Shown here piece after piece: positions 32,320 through 39,731 of a DNA stretch of 64,000 nt (positions are counted from its first letter, which is position 1; each line of letters begins with the position of its first letter). The notes under the pieces are model-generated. The model saw only the letters and a program-made list of their open reading frames with translations, was not told the DNA's origin and did not search any database. The DNA is from Streptomyces violaceoruber. GTDB taxonomy: Bacteria; Actinomycetota; Actinomycetes; Streptomycetales; Streptomycetaceae. The position numbers and the translations under genes were made by a program. The DNA lies in contig NZ_CP137734.1 in assembly GCF_033406955.1 (NCBI RefSeq), forward strand, positions 1,302,001-1,366,000, read 5' to 3'.

Positions 32320-33525
32320 ATGAGCCGCCTCGCCCAGACCCACGGCCTCACGGACGTCCAGCGGGAGATCCTCTCCACCGTCCGGGACTTCGTGGACAAG
32401 GAGATCATCCCGGTCGCCACCGAGCTGGAGCACCGGGACGAGTACCCGCAGGACATCGTGGACGGGCTGAAGGAACTCGGCCTGTTCGGCCTGATGATTC
32501 CCGAGGAGTACGGGGGCCTGGGCGAGTCGCTCCTGACCTACGCCCTGTGCGTGGAGGAGATCGCCCGCGGCTGGATGTCGGTGTCCGGCATCATCAACAC
32601 GCACTTCATCGTGGCGTACATGCTCAAGCAGCACGGCACGCAGGAGCAGAAGGACCACTTCCTGCCCCGCATGGCCGCCGGGGACATCCGGGGCGCCTTC
32701 TCGATGTCCGAGCCGGCGCTGGGCTCCGACGTGTCGGCGATCTCCTCGAAGGCGGTGCGGGACGGCGAGGAGTACGTCCTGAACGGCCAGAAGATGTGGC
32801 TGACGAACGGCGGTACGTCGTCGCTGGTGGCCGTACTGGTGAAAAGTGACGAGGGTCACCCGGAGGGCACGGCCCCGCACAAGTCCATGACGACCTTCCT
32901 GGTGGAGAAGGAACCCGGTTTCGGCGAGGTCCGGCCGGGCCTGACCATCCCCGGGAAGATCGACAAGATGGGCTACAAGGGTGTCGACACCACCGAGCTC
33001 ATCATGGACGGCCTGCGCATTCCGGCCAATCGGGTGCTCGGCGGCGTCACCGGCCGAGGTTTTTACCAAATGATGGACGGCGTCGAGGTCGGCCGCGTCA
33101 ACGTGGCGGCCCGTGGCTGCGGCGTCGCTCAGCGTGCCTTCGAACTCGGCGTCCGGTACGCCCAGCAGCGTCACACTTTCGGCAAGCAGATCGCCCAGCA
33201 CCAGGCCATCCAGTTCAAGCTCGCGGAGATGGCTACCAAGGTGGAGGCGGCGCATGCGATGATGGTGAACGCTGCGCGCAAAAAGGACTCGGGCGAACGA
33301 AACGACCTGGAAGCGGGGATGGCCAAGTACCTCGCCTCCGAGTACTGCAAGGAGGTCGTGGAGGACGCCTTCCGGATCCACGGCGGGTACGGCTTCTCCA
33401 AGGAGTACGAGATCGAGCGCCTCTACCGCGAGGCGCCGATGCTGCTCATCGGTGAAGGCACCGCCGAGATCCAGAAAATGATCATCGGCCGCCGACTGCT
33501 CGAAGAGTATCGATTCCAGGGTTAG
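32320..33525 (+). CDS. acyl-CoA dehydrogenase, probable (2S)-methylsuccinyl-CoA dehydrogenase
   Basis: 401 residues, FAD-dependent. FSMSEPALGSD near residue 128 and WLTNGG near residue 160 contact FAD/substrate. The catalytic base is Glu379 in IGEGTAEIQ. In the pathway it oxidises methylsuccinyl-CoA to mesaconyl-CoA. The proteobacterial enzyme, as I recall, has an N-terminal extension that is absent here, so assignment rests on the operon. ATG has GGGGAAG 6 bases upstream, 2 bp after the MaoC stop. Codons in the last third include several AAA, CGA and TTT rare for the neighbours. Confidence 0.88.
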   Translation: MSRLAQTHGLTDVQREILSTVRDFVDKEIIPVATELEHRDEYPQDIVDGLKELGLFGLMIPEEYGGLGESLLTYALCVEEIARGWMSVSGIINTHFIVAYMLKQHGTQEQKDHFLPRMAAGDIRGAFSMSEPALGSDVSAISSKAVRDGEEYVLNGQKMWLTNGGTSSLVAVLVKSDEGHPEGTAPHKSMTTFLVEKEPGFGEVRPGLTIPGKIDKMGYKGVDTTELIMDGLRIPANRVLGGVTGRGFYQMMDGVEVGRVNVAARGCGVAQRAFELGVRYAQQRHTFGKQIAQHQAIQFKLAEMATKVEAAHAMMVNAARKKDSGERNDLEAGMAKYLASEYCKEVVEDAFRIHGGYGFSKEYEIERLYREAPMLLIGEGTAEIQKMIIGRRLLEEYRFQG

Positions 33526-33695
33526 ATGTCCGGATACGGGGTGTTTTCTTGGAGAAGAAGGTCACACCCCGTAGGCAGTGTTCGGCCGCCGACTCAGCTT
33601 CCTGGCTTACCCAGTTGCGGCGCGGAGCCGCTACGATCGCCGGAAAGCCGCCGTCCCCCGTCATAGCGCGGCATCATCCGCTACGAAGGTCATCC

Positions 33696-34352
33696 ATGCC
33701 CCACAGCCAAACCTCTGCACCTCGCGACAGCCTCGCCGGCGTACGCCTCGCGCGCGGAGCCTCGCCGTGGCTTCTGCCGACCGTCGCCACCGCAGCCGTC
33801 AGCCTCCTGCGGGCCCGCCGTTCCGGCACCGCCAAGGCCGTCGCCGTCCCCGCCACCGCGCTCGCGGCGGGGATGCTGTGGTTCTTCCGCGACCCCGAGC
33901 GCGAGATCACCCAGGGCCGGGTCGTCTCGCCCGCCGACGGTGTGGTGCAGAGCATCATGCCGTGGAAGGACGGTCGCACCCGCGTCGCGATCTTCATGAG
34001 CCCGCTCAACGTCCACGTCAACCGCGCCCCGCTGGCGGGCACGGTGACGTCGGTCGAGCACGTGCCGGGCGGCTTCGTTCCCGCTTTCAACAAGGAGAGC
34101 GAGAACAACGAGCGCGTCGTGTGGCACTTCGACACCGAGCTCGGCGACATCGAGATGATCCAGATCGCCGGCGCGGTGGCCCGCCGCATCGTCCCGTACG
34201 TGCCCCAGGGCACCAAGGTCGAGCAGGGCGAGCGGGTCGGTCTGATCCGCTTCGGCTCCCGCGTCGACCTGTACCTGCCGGAGGGTGTCGAGGTGGATGT
34301 AGAGGTGGGTCAGAAGACGGTGGCTGGGGTGACTCGAATTGACCGTGATTGA
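33696..34352 (+). CDS. psd: phosphatidylserine decarboxylase, short soluble-type
   Basis: 218 residues. Makes phosphatidylethanolamine at the membrane. It is a pyruvoyl enzyme: the self-cleavage site is GSR in IRFGSRVDLYLPEG near the C-terminus. MSPLNVHVNRAP supplies the conserved catalytic His, and VVSPADGVV is also typical. An N-terminal hydrophobic stretch (~residues 20-60) would anchor it. ATG at 33696 follows GAAGG; in-frame codons upstream lack similarity. The 3' end overlaps pssA by 14 bases. Confidence 0.92.
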   Translation: MPHSQTSAPRDSLAGVRLARGASPWLLPTVATAAVSLLRARRSGTAKAVAVPATALAAGMLWFFRDPEREITQGRVVSPADGVVQSIMPWKDGRTRVAIFMSPLNVHVNRAPLAGTVTSVEHVPGGFVPAFNKESENNERVVWHFDTELGDIEMIQIAGAVARRIVPYVPQGTKVEQGERVGLIRFGSRVDLYLPEGVEVDVEVGQKTVAGVTRIDRD

Positions 34353-35193
34353 TCCACAGACCCAGGCCGGATGGGTGCCGGAGGCCGACGAGGTGGACGA
34401 CGAGGAGGAGATGCCGCTCTCGCTCCGCCTGTCGATAGCGGACACGCTCACGCTCGGCAACGCCACGTGCGGCTTCATGGCGGTGTACTTCACCACCACC
34501 GGCATCCTGATCCCGCACCTCATGGGCAGCGACGAGTCGGGCATGGCCCGGCACAGCGCGGCCACCGCGGTCATCCTGATGCTGTGCGCGGCGATCTTCG
34601 ACCTGTTCGACGGTCTGGTCGCCCGCAAGCTGCGGTCCTCGCCGATGGGCGCGGAGCTGGACAACCTCTCCGACCTGATCAGCTTCGGCCTCGCGCCGGC
34701 GTACTTCGTCCTCGTCTACGGCATGGTCGCGGACGACGCCTACCAGCGGGTGGCGGCGGTGGGGGCGATCGTGGTGCTGCTGGCGGTGGTGCTGCGGCTC
34801 GCGCGGTTCTCCTGCGTCACCGTCAAGGACGGCACCTTCCAGGGCATGCCGTCGCCGTTCGGGGCGCTGACGGTGGTGTCGATCGTGCTGCTCGAGCTGC
34901 CGTTCGTGGCGACGCTGCTGGCGATCCTGGGCACGGCCTGGCTGATGGTGAGCCGGGTCGAGTACCCGAAGCCGCGGGGGCGGCTCGCGGTGGCGATGCT
35001 GTCCTGGATCGTCCTGTCGATGGGGCTGCTGGCCGGCTGGGCGTTCGACGCGCCGAGCGGGCAGCTGCTGCTGCAGACGGGGTGTGCGCTGCAGCTGGTG
35101 ATGGGGGCGGTGATCCCGCTGTTCGCCACCGCTCGCAGGGTGAACAATTTCCGTGACAACCGACGGGAGGCGCGGGCGGCGCAGTTGCCGTAG
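34339..35193 (+). CDS. pssA: CDP-diacylglycerol-serine O-phosphatidyltransferase
   Basis: 284 residues. Makes phosphatidylserine, the substrate of the overlapping psd product. The CDP-alcohol phosphotransferase motif is intact: FDGLVARKLRSSPMG followed by ELDNLSD, giving DG-x2-AR-x7-G-x3-D-x3-D near residues 93-115. About six to seven membrane helices. The start is either TTG at 34339 or GTG at 34345, both inside psd; TTG gives the longer form listed. A strong terminator follows. Confidence 0.9.
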   Translation: MTVIDPQTQAGWVPEADEVDDEEEMPLSLRLSIADTLTLGNATCGFMAVYFTTTGILIPHLMGSDESGMARHSAATAVILMLCAAIFDLFDGLVARKLRSSPMGAELDNLSDLISFGLAPAYFVLVYGMVADDAYQRVAAVGAIVVLLAVVLRLARFSCVTVKDGTFQGMPSPFGALTVVSIVLLELPFVATLLAILGTAWLMVSRVEYPKPRGRLAVAMLSWIVLSMGLLAGWAFDAPSGQLLLQTGCALQLVMGAVIPLFATARRVNNFRDNRREARAAQLP

Positions 35194-35207
35194 CGCTCCG
35201 CTGGGTG

Positions 35208-35246
35208 GGGCCCCGGACCCGGGTCGGGTTCGGGGCCCTTCTGTTT
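35208..35246 (+). terminator. intrinsic terminator after pssA
   Basis: A 14-bp stem (35208-35221 with 35225-35238, one mismatch), loop GGT, then TTCTGTTT. It begins 15 bases after the pssA stop. Confidence 0.85.
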
Positions 35247-35275
35247 GCGCGCGCCCGGCGCCGATGTCGGCGTCC

Positions 35276-35423
35276 CTGGGGGCTCCGCCCCCAGACCCCC
35301 GGGCCTGTGCCCACCCACCGCCCGACTCGGTGGGCTGGAAGGGTGCCGCGCCCTTCAGCCCGTCCGGCGTTTGAGGACGAGGCCCGTTCAGGGCCGAAGG
35401 GGGTCCGGGGGCGGAGCCCCCGG
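35276..35423. repeat. extragenic palindromic element bounded by 25-bp inverted repeats
   Basis: The 25-bp ends 35276-35300 and 35399-35423 are inverted copies differing at two positions. Each end is itself a hairpin (CTGGGGGC/GCCCCCAG; CCGGGGGC/GCCCCCGG). The interior holds two further small hairpins and the phrase gtccggcgtttgaggacgag, which I recognise as very common between genes in Streptomyces genomes. It sits between the convergent pssA and glycerate kinase genes. Confidence 0.75.
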
Positions 35424-35460
35424 GGTCGGGAACGGGAAGGGGCGGCGGGGGCGAGACCCC

Positions 35461-36618
35461 CTAGGCCAGGAAGTCCCGCGCGATGGACTCGGCCACCCGC
35501 TCCAGGATCGGCCCCGCGTCCGCGATGCACTTCGCGACGTCCGGCTCGACGTCCGTCAGCGGATACGCCCGCCGGATCCCGGCCCGCCCCAGCACCTCCG
35601 CCGGCAGCGCCAGGCGCCCGCACACCGCGACGACCTCCTTGCCCGCGGCCCGTGCCGCCGCCGCGACACCCGCCGGTGCCTTCCCGTGCAGGGTCTGCTC
35701 GTCCAGCGAGCCCTCCCCGGTGATCACCAGGTCCGCCCGCTCCAGCGCCGGCGCGAAGCCCAGCACGTCCAGCATCACCTCGATGCCGGGCCGGAACCGC
35801 GCGCCCAGCAGCATCGCGCCGAACCCGATGCCGCCCGCCGCACCCGCGCCCGGCGACGCGGCGTACTCGGCGGCCCGCGCGCCCACGCCCTCCGTCCGCT
35901 CCAGCACCTTCGCGAAGTGCGCGAGGGCCGCGTCCAGGGCCGTCACGTCGTCCGGCGAGGCACCCTTCTGCGGCCCGTAGACGGCCGGGGCGCCCTTCGG
36001 CCCGGTCAGCGGATTGTCGACGTCGCTGGCGAGCACCAGCTCCACGTCGGACAGGCGGGAGTCGAGGCCCGACAGGTCGGCCGAGACCAGCCCCGCGAGA
36101 CCGCCCCCGCCCGGCGCGACCGGCTCGCCGTTCCCGTCCGGGAACCGCGCCCCGAGCGCGGCCAGCATCCCGGCGCCGCCGTCCGTGGTGGCGCTGCCGC
36201 CGACCCCGAACACGATCGTCCGCGCCCCCGCGTCCAGTGCGGCCCGCAGCAGCTCGCCCGAGCCGTACGTGGACGACGTCAGCGGCGCGAGAACGCCTTC
36301 CGGGAGCCGCTGGAGGCCGCTGGCCTCGGCCATCTCCACGACGGCGGTGTCGCCGCGCAGCGCGTACGCCGCCGTCACCTCCTCGCCGAGGGGACCGGCG
36401 ACCGGTGCCTCCCGGCGTTCGAATCCGGCCGCGACCGCGGCGGCCACCGTGCCGTCGCCGCCGTCGGCGACGGGCAGCGCCTCGACCAGGACGTCCGGCA
36501 CGACGCGGCGCAGTCCGGCCGTGACGCGCTCGGCGACCTCGACGGCCGTCAGCGAGCCCTTGAACTTGTCCGCGGCGACGAGTACCCGGCGGGTCCCGTC
36601 CACAGCAGCGTCAGCCAC
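35461..36618 (-). CDS. glxK: glycerate kinase (GlxK/GarK family)
   Basis: 385 residues. Phosphorylates glycerate to 2- or 3-phosphoglycerate, linking glyoxylate/glycerate metabolism to glycolysis. Motifs: VLVAADKFKGSLTA at the N-terminus, PVADGGDGT near residue 53, VFGVGGSATTDGGAGML near residue 135, GSLDEQTLHGKAP near residue 315. GTG at 36618 has AGGGGAG 7 bases upstream; a longer form from TTG at 36657 has no such signal. Glyoxylate released by the nearby malyl-CoA lyase could feed this step, but co-regulation is not shown. Confidence 0.9.
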   Translation of the reverse strand: MADAAVDGTRRVLVAADKFKGSLTAVEVAERVTAGLRRVVPDVLVEALPVADGGDGTVAAAVAAGFERREAPVAGPLGEEVTAAYALRGDTAVVEMAEASGLQRLPEGVLAPLTSSTYGSGELLRAALDAGARTIVFGVGGSATTDGGAGMLAALGARFPDGNGEPVAPGGGGLAGLVSADLSGLDSRLSDVELVLASDVDNPLTGPKGAPAVYGPQKGASPDDVTALDAALAHFAKVLERTEGVGARAAEYAASPGAGAAGGIGFGAMLLGARFRPGIEVMLDVLGFAPALERADLVITGEGSLDEQTLHGKAPAGVAAAARAAGKEVVAVCGRLALPAEVLGRAGIRRAYPLTDVEPDVAKCIADAGPILERVAESIARDFLA

Positions 36619-36775
36619 CTTGCTCTCCCCTTGCTCTCCGAGCCTTGCGCACGTCAAGGCAGTCGCGCCGCTGCGACCCTAACCGGAGGACGCCCGCGCC
36701 GTCATGCCCTGCCCACAGCGTGGAACCCGCCGTGCACCCGCTCCGGGAGGGCGCCGGGCCGGGGGCCGGGCTCGT

Positions 36776-36781
36776 TAGGCT
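36776..36781 (+). promoter_or_regulatory. -10 hexamer for leaderless NUDIX mRNA
   Basis: TAGGCT, 6 bases before ATG at 36788. Confidence 0.55.
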
Positions 36782-36787
36782 TCCGGG

Positions 36788-37282
36788 ATGACCACTGCTG
36801 ACTACGCCACCTACATCGCCGGTCTGCCCCGCGTCCTCGCCGGTGCCGCCGCGGTCTTCCGGGACGCCGCGGGGCGCGTGCTGCTCGTCGAGCCGAACTA
36901 CCGCGAGGGGTGGGCGCTGCCCGGCGGGACGATCGAGTCCGGGGACGGGGAGAGCCCGCGGCGGGGCGCGTGGCGGGAGACCCTGGAGGAGATCGGACTC
37001 GACGTGCGGATCGGCCGGCTGCTCGCGGTGGACTGGTCGAACGGGGCGGGCAGGCCGCCGATCGTGGCGTACCTGTACGACGGCGGGGTGCTGTCGGAGG
37101 ACGATCTCAAGGCGATCCGGTTGCAGGAGGAGGAGCTGCTGTCCTGGCGGCTGGTGCCGCGCGCGGAACTCGGCGCCCACCTGCTCGGTTCCCTGCACGG
37201 CCGGGTGCTGGCCGCGCTGGACGTCCTGGCGGACGGCTCCGGCACGGCCGAGCTGGAGGACGGCGTGCGGGTCGACCGATAA
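36788..37282 (+). CDS. NUDIX hydrolase
   Basis: 164 residues. Hydrolyses nucleoside diphosphates linked to another moiety; substrate unknown. The Nudix helix REx2EExG is clear in AWRETLEEIGLDV, preceded by LPGGTIESGDGE. The first part of the box is two residues longer than the canonical Gx5Ex7REx2EExG. A leaderless ATG is supported by the -10 hexamer. It is followed 41 bp later by the sirtuin gene in the same direction, which has its own promoter. Confidence 0.85.
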   Translation: MTTADYATYIAGLPRVLAGAAAVFRDAAGRVLLVEPNYREGWALPGGTIESGDGESPRRGAWRETLEEIGLDVRIGRLLAVDWSNGAGRPPIVAYLYDGGVLSEDDLKAIRLQEEELLSWRLVPRAELGAHLLGSLHGRVLAALDVLADGSGTAELEDGVRVDR

Positions 37283-37310
37283 CCGTTCGCCGGCCGCACC
37301 CCGGCGCCCC

Positions 37311-37316
37311 TACCCT
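37311..37316 (+). promoter_or_regulatory. -10 hexamer for leaderless sirtuin mRNA
   Basis: TACCCT, 7 bases before ATG at 37324. Confidence 0.55.
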
Positions 37317-37323
37317 CGACCGC

Positions 37324-38049
37324 ATGACCGGCAAGCCTCTCGTCGCCATCCTCAGCGGTGCCGGCGTCTCCACCGACTCCGGCATTCCCGACTACCGCGG
37401 TCCGAACGGACTGTGGCGGCGCGACCCGGAGGCCGAGAAGCTCGTCACGTACGAGTACTACATGGGCGATCCGGAGATCAGGCGGCGCTCCTGGCTGATG
37501 CGGCGGGACAGCGCCGCGCTGCACGCCGAGCCGAACGCGGCGCACCGCGCGGTGGCCGACCTGGAGCGGCGCGGGGTACCGGTCCGCGTGCTCACGCAGA
37601 ACGTGGACGGTCTGCACCAGCTCGCCGGGGTCTCCGCCCGCAAGGTCCTCGAACTGCACGGCACCGCGCGCGACTGCGTGTGCACCGGCTGCGGGGCCCG
37701 GGGCCCGATGGCGGACGTGCTGGCCCGGATCGAGGCCGGTGAGGACGATCCGCCGTGCCTGGACTGCGGCGGCGTCCTGAAGACGGCGACCGTGATGTTC
37801 GGCGAACGCCTCGACCCGGTGGTGCTGGGCGAGGCGGCCGCCATCAGCAAGGCGTGCCAGGTGTTCGTCGCGGTCGGCACCAGTCTCCAGGTGGAGCCCG
37901 CCGCCGGACTGGCCCGGGTCGCCGTCGAGCACGGGGCCCGGCTGGTCGTCGTCAACGCGGAGCCGACGCCGTACGACGAGCTGGCCGACGAAGTGATCCG
38001 GGAGCCGATCGGCTCAGCCCTGCCCGCGCTGCTGCGCGGGCTGGGCTGA
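37324..38049 (+). CDS. SIR2-family NAD-dependent protein deacylase
   Basis: 241 residues. Removes acetyl or longer acyl groups from lysines using NAD, giving O-acyl-ADP-ribose. All hallmarks are present: GAGVSTDSGIPDYRG (NAD), TQNVDGLH, catalytic His112 in ELHGT, the zinc pair CxxC (CTGC) and second pair CLDC, and the late VGTSLQVEPAAG. A NAD-dependent acyl-donor balance with the CoA cluster upstream is plausible but not shown. It is convergent with an LLM oxidoreductase 31 bp away; a weak 6-bp hairpin lies at 38053-38073. Confidence 0.93.
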   Translation: MTGKPLVAILSGAGVSTDSGIPDYRGPNGLWRRDPEAEKLVTYEYYMGDPEIRRRSWLMRRDSAALHAEPNAAHRAVADLERRGVPVRVLTQNVDGLHQLAGVSARKVLELHGTARDCVCTGCGARGPMADVLARIEAGEDDPPCLDCGGVLKTATVMFGERLDPVVLGEAAAISKACQVFVAVGTSLQVEPAAGLARVAVEHGARLVVVNAEPTPYDELADEVIREPIGSALPALLRGLG

Positions 38050-38052
38050 GCC

Positions 38053-38073
38053 GCGGCTGGAACCGAAAGCCGC
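38053..38073. terminator. weak hairpin between convergent sirtuin and LLM oxidoreductase genes
   Basis: GCGGCT/AGCCGC arms with a 9-base loop in the 31-bp gap. No U-tract. Confidence 0.3.
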
Positions 38074-38080
38074 AGGCCCG

Positions 38081-38950
38081 TCAGAACACGGCGTCGGCGA
38101 GGCGGTCGACCTGGTCGGGGTCCGATGTCCAGCAGTAGAGCACGACCTCGTCGGCGCCGATGTCCCGGAAGGCGTCGACGGCGGCCCGGATCTCCCGTGC
38201 GGTGGTGAGCAGGCCCTCGGCCATGTACTCGGCGCGTCCGGTGAAGGCGTAGTAGTCGCGGAGGTTGCGCCGGGCCCGCTGCACCGTGTCGTCGGGGCCG
38301 AGGGCCACGCTCGCCTGGGCGACCAGGCGCGGCCGGCCCGGGCGGTCGTACTTCCGCCAGACCGCCTCGACCTGGCGGAACAGGCCGCTCATGTGCGCGG
38401 CGGGCAGCGCGGCGCCGAGGAAGCCGTCGCCGAACCGGCCGACCCGTTCCAGGGCGGCCGGGGCGAAGCCGCCGAACAGCACCCGCGGTCCGCCGGGCGT
38501 GGCGGGGCGGGGGCCGATGGGGCCGACGTCCCGGCCGTAGGGCTCGCCGTCCCAGGTGCGGCGCAGGAGGGTCATCTGCTCGTCGAGGCGGCGGCCCCGG
38601 CGGTGCAGGTCGATGCCGGCGGCGAGGCAGTCGTCGGCGCGCCCGCCGACTCCGATGCCGAGCGTGAAGCGGCCGTCCGACAGGCGGTCGAGGGTGGCGG
38701 TCTGCTTGGCGAGCAGTGCGGTGTTGTGGACGGGGGCGATCAGCACCTCGGTCTGCAGGCGGATGCGGGAGGTGGCGCCCGCGAGGGTCGCGAGGGTGAT
38801 CAGGGGTTCGGGGTTGTCGTAGACGAGCCGGTCGAGCAGGCCGAGCGTGCTGAAGGGGAGCGCGTCGGCGCGCCGGGCCCAGGCCGGCAGCAGGGCGGGG
38901 TCGTCGACGGGCAGGCCGAGGCCGATGTGCGGGCGGTGCGTGGAATGCAT
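38081..38950 (-). CDS. LLM-class F420-dependent oxidoreductase
   Basis: 289 residues, luciferase-like TIM barrel: PHIGLGLPVDDP start, RIRLQTEVLIAPVHNTALLAKQ near residue 65, RFTLGIGVGGRADDC near residue 93. Flavin or F420 use cannot be told apart from sequence alone; actinobacterial context favours F420. ATG at 38950 has GGAGGA 8 bases upstream. The substrate is unknown. The 204 bp to ogt hold a direct repeat of gcccgcgcggct at about 39124-39155 and no gene. Confidence 0.83.
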   Translation of the reverse strand: MHSTHRPHIGLGLPVDDPALLPAWARRADALPFSTLGLLDRLVYDNPEPLITLATLAGATSRIRLQTEVLIAPVHNTALLAKQTATLDRLSDGRFTLGIGVGGRADDCLAAGIDLHRRGRRLDEQMTLLRRTWDGEPYGRDVGPIGPRPATPGGPRVLFGGFAPAALERVGRFGDGFLGAALPAAHMSGLFRQVEAVWRKYDRPGRPRLVAQASVALGPDDTVQRARRNLRDYYAFTGRAEYMAEGLLTTAREIRAAVDAFRDIGADEVVLYCWTSDPDQVDRLADAVF

Positions 38951-39154
38951 GGGTGCGGTCCTCCGGAGGGCATGCCGAAAAGTGGCGCCGCCCCTCCGTG
39001 GTCCCGGGCTGCGGTGCGCGGGCCTGCTCCCCATCTGCGGCATCCTTCGGGAGAGCGTGGTCTTCGAAGTCCGGTGAGCGTAACGGGCCCGGCGGCGCGC
39101 GGGCAACGCGTTTCCGTCCGGAGCCCGCGCGGCTGGAACCCGGGGCCCGCGCGG

Positions 39155-39649
39155 CTAGAACAGGGCCTCCGGTACCGCCGTCCCGCGTTCGAAGTCCAGC
39201 AGCCGCTGCTTGCGCTCCAGGCCGCCGCCGTAGCCGGTGAGGCCGCCGCTCGCGCCGATGACGCGGTGGCAGGGCACGATGATGCCGATCGGGTTGCGGC
39301 CGTTGGCGAGGCCCACGGCGCGGGAGGCGGCCGGGTTGCCGAGGGCGGCGGCCAGCTCGCCGTAGCTGCGGGTCTCGCCGTACGGGATCTTCCGGAGCTG
39401 TGTCCAGACCATGCGCTGGAACGGGGTGCCGTTCAGCCGCAGGCCGAGGGTGAAGTCCTTCAGTTCGCCGGAGAAGTAGGCCTCCAGCTGCTCCTCGGTC
39501 TCGGCGAAGGGACGTTCGTCGCGGGCGCCGAAGGTCTCCTCGTCCGGGCGGTGGCGCTGGTCGGTCATGTAGAGGCCGCACAGGGCGCCGTCCTCGGCGA
39601 CGAGGGTGAGTGCGCCGTAGGGGCTGTCGATCACGGTGTGCTGTTTCAC
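39155..39649 (-). CDS. ogt: methylated-DNA--protein-cysteine methyltransferase
   Basis: 164 residues. Suicide repair of O6-alkylguanine: the alkyl group goes to Cys127 in IVPCHRVIG. The helix-turn-helix DNA-reading segment and Arg finger are in RSYGELAAALGNPAASRAVGLANGRNP. GTG at 39649 is preceded by CGGAGCG. It lies 80 bp downstream of the Ada/AlkA fusion and in the same direction, separated by a 14-bp tandem repeat, so the pair probably forms an alkylation-repair operon. Confidence 0.93.
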   Translation of the reverse strand: MKQHTVIDSPYGALTLVAEDGALCGLYMTDQRHRPDEETFGARDERPFAETEEQLEAYFSGELKDFTLGLRLNGTPFQRMVWTQLRKIPYGETRSYGELAAALGNPAASRAVGLANGRNPIGIIVPCHRVIGASGGLTGYGGGLERKQRLLDFERGTAVPEALF

Positions 39650-39675
39650 GGGTTTCGCTCCGGCTCCTCGAACGG

Positions 39676-39731
39676 GCTCGAACGGTCGTGCGCGAACGGT
39701 CGTACGCGAACGGTCGTACGCGAACGGTCTT
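39676..39731. repeat. four tandem 14-bp repeats between the Ada/AlkA and ogt genes
   Basis: Units acgcgaacggtcgt and close variants occupy 39676-39689, 39690-39703, 39704-39717 and 39718-39731. The last overlaps the stop codon of the upstream gene (39730-39732). Confidence 0.88.

Noticed and set aside
33549..33695. N-terminal extension of psd from ATG at 33549
   Set aside because: The 49 extra residues are basic and low-complexity, and the downstream ATG at 33696 has its own GAAGG at correct distance.
39676..39731. Possible CRISPR array or LexA box cluster at the 14-bp repeats
   Set aside because: There are no spacers between units, so it is not CRISPR. The GAACGGTCGTAC core fails the LexA GAAC-RNRY-GTTC pattern in two places.
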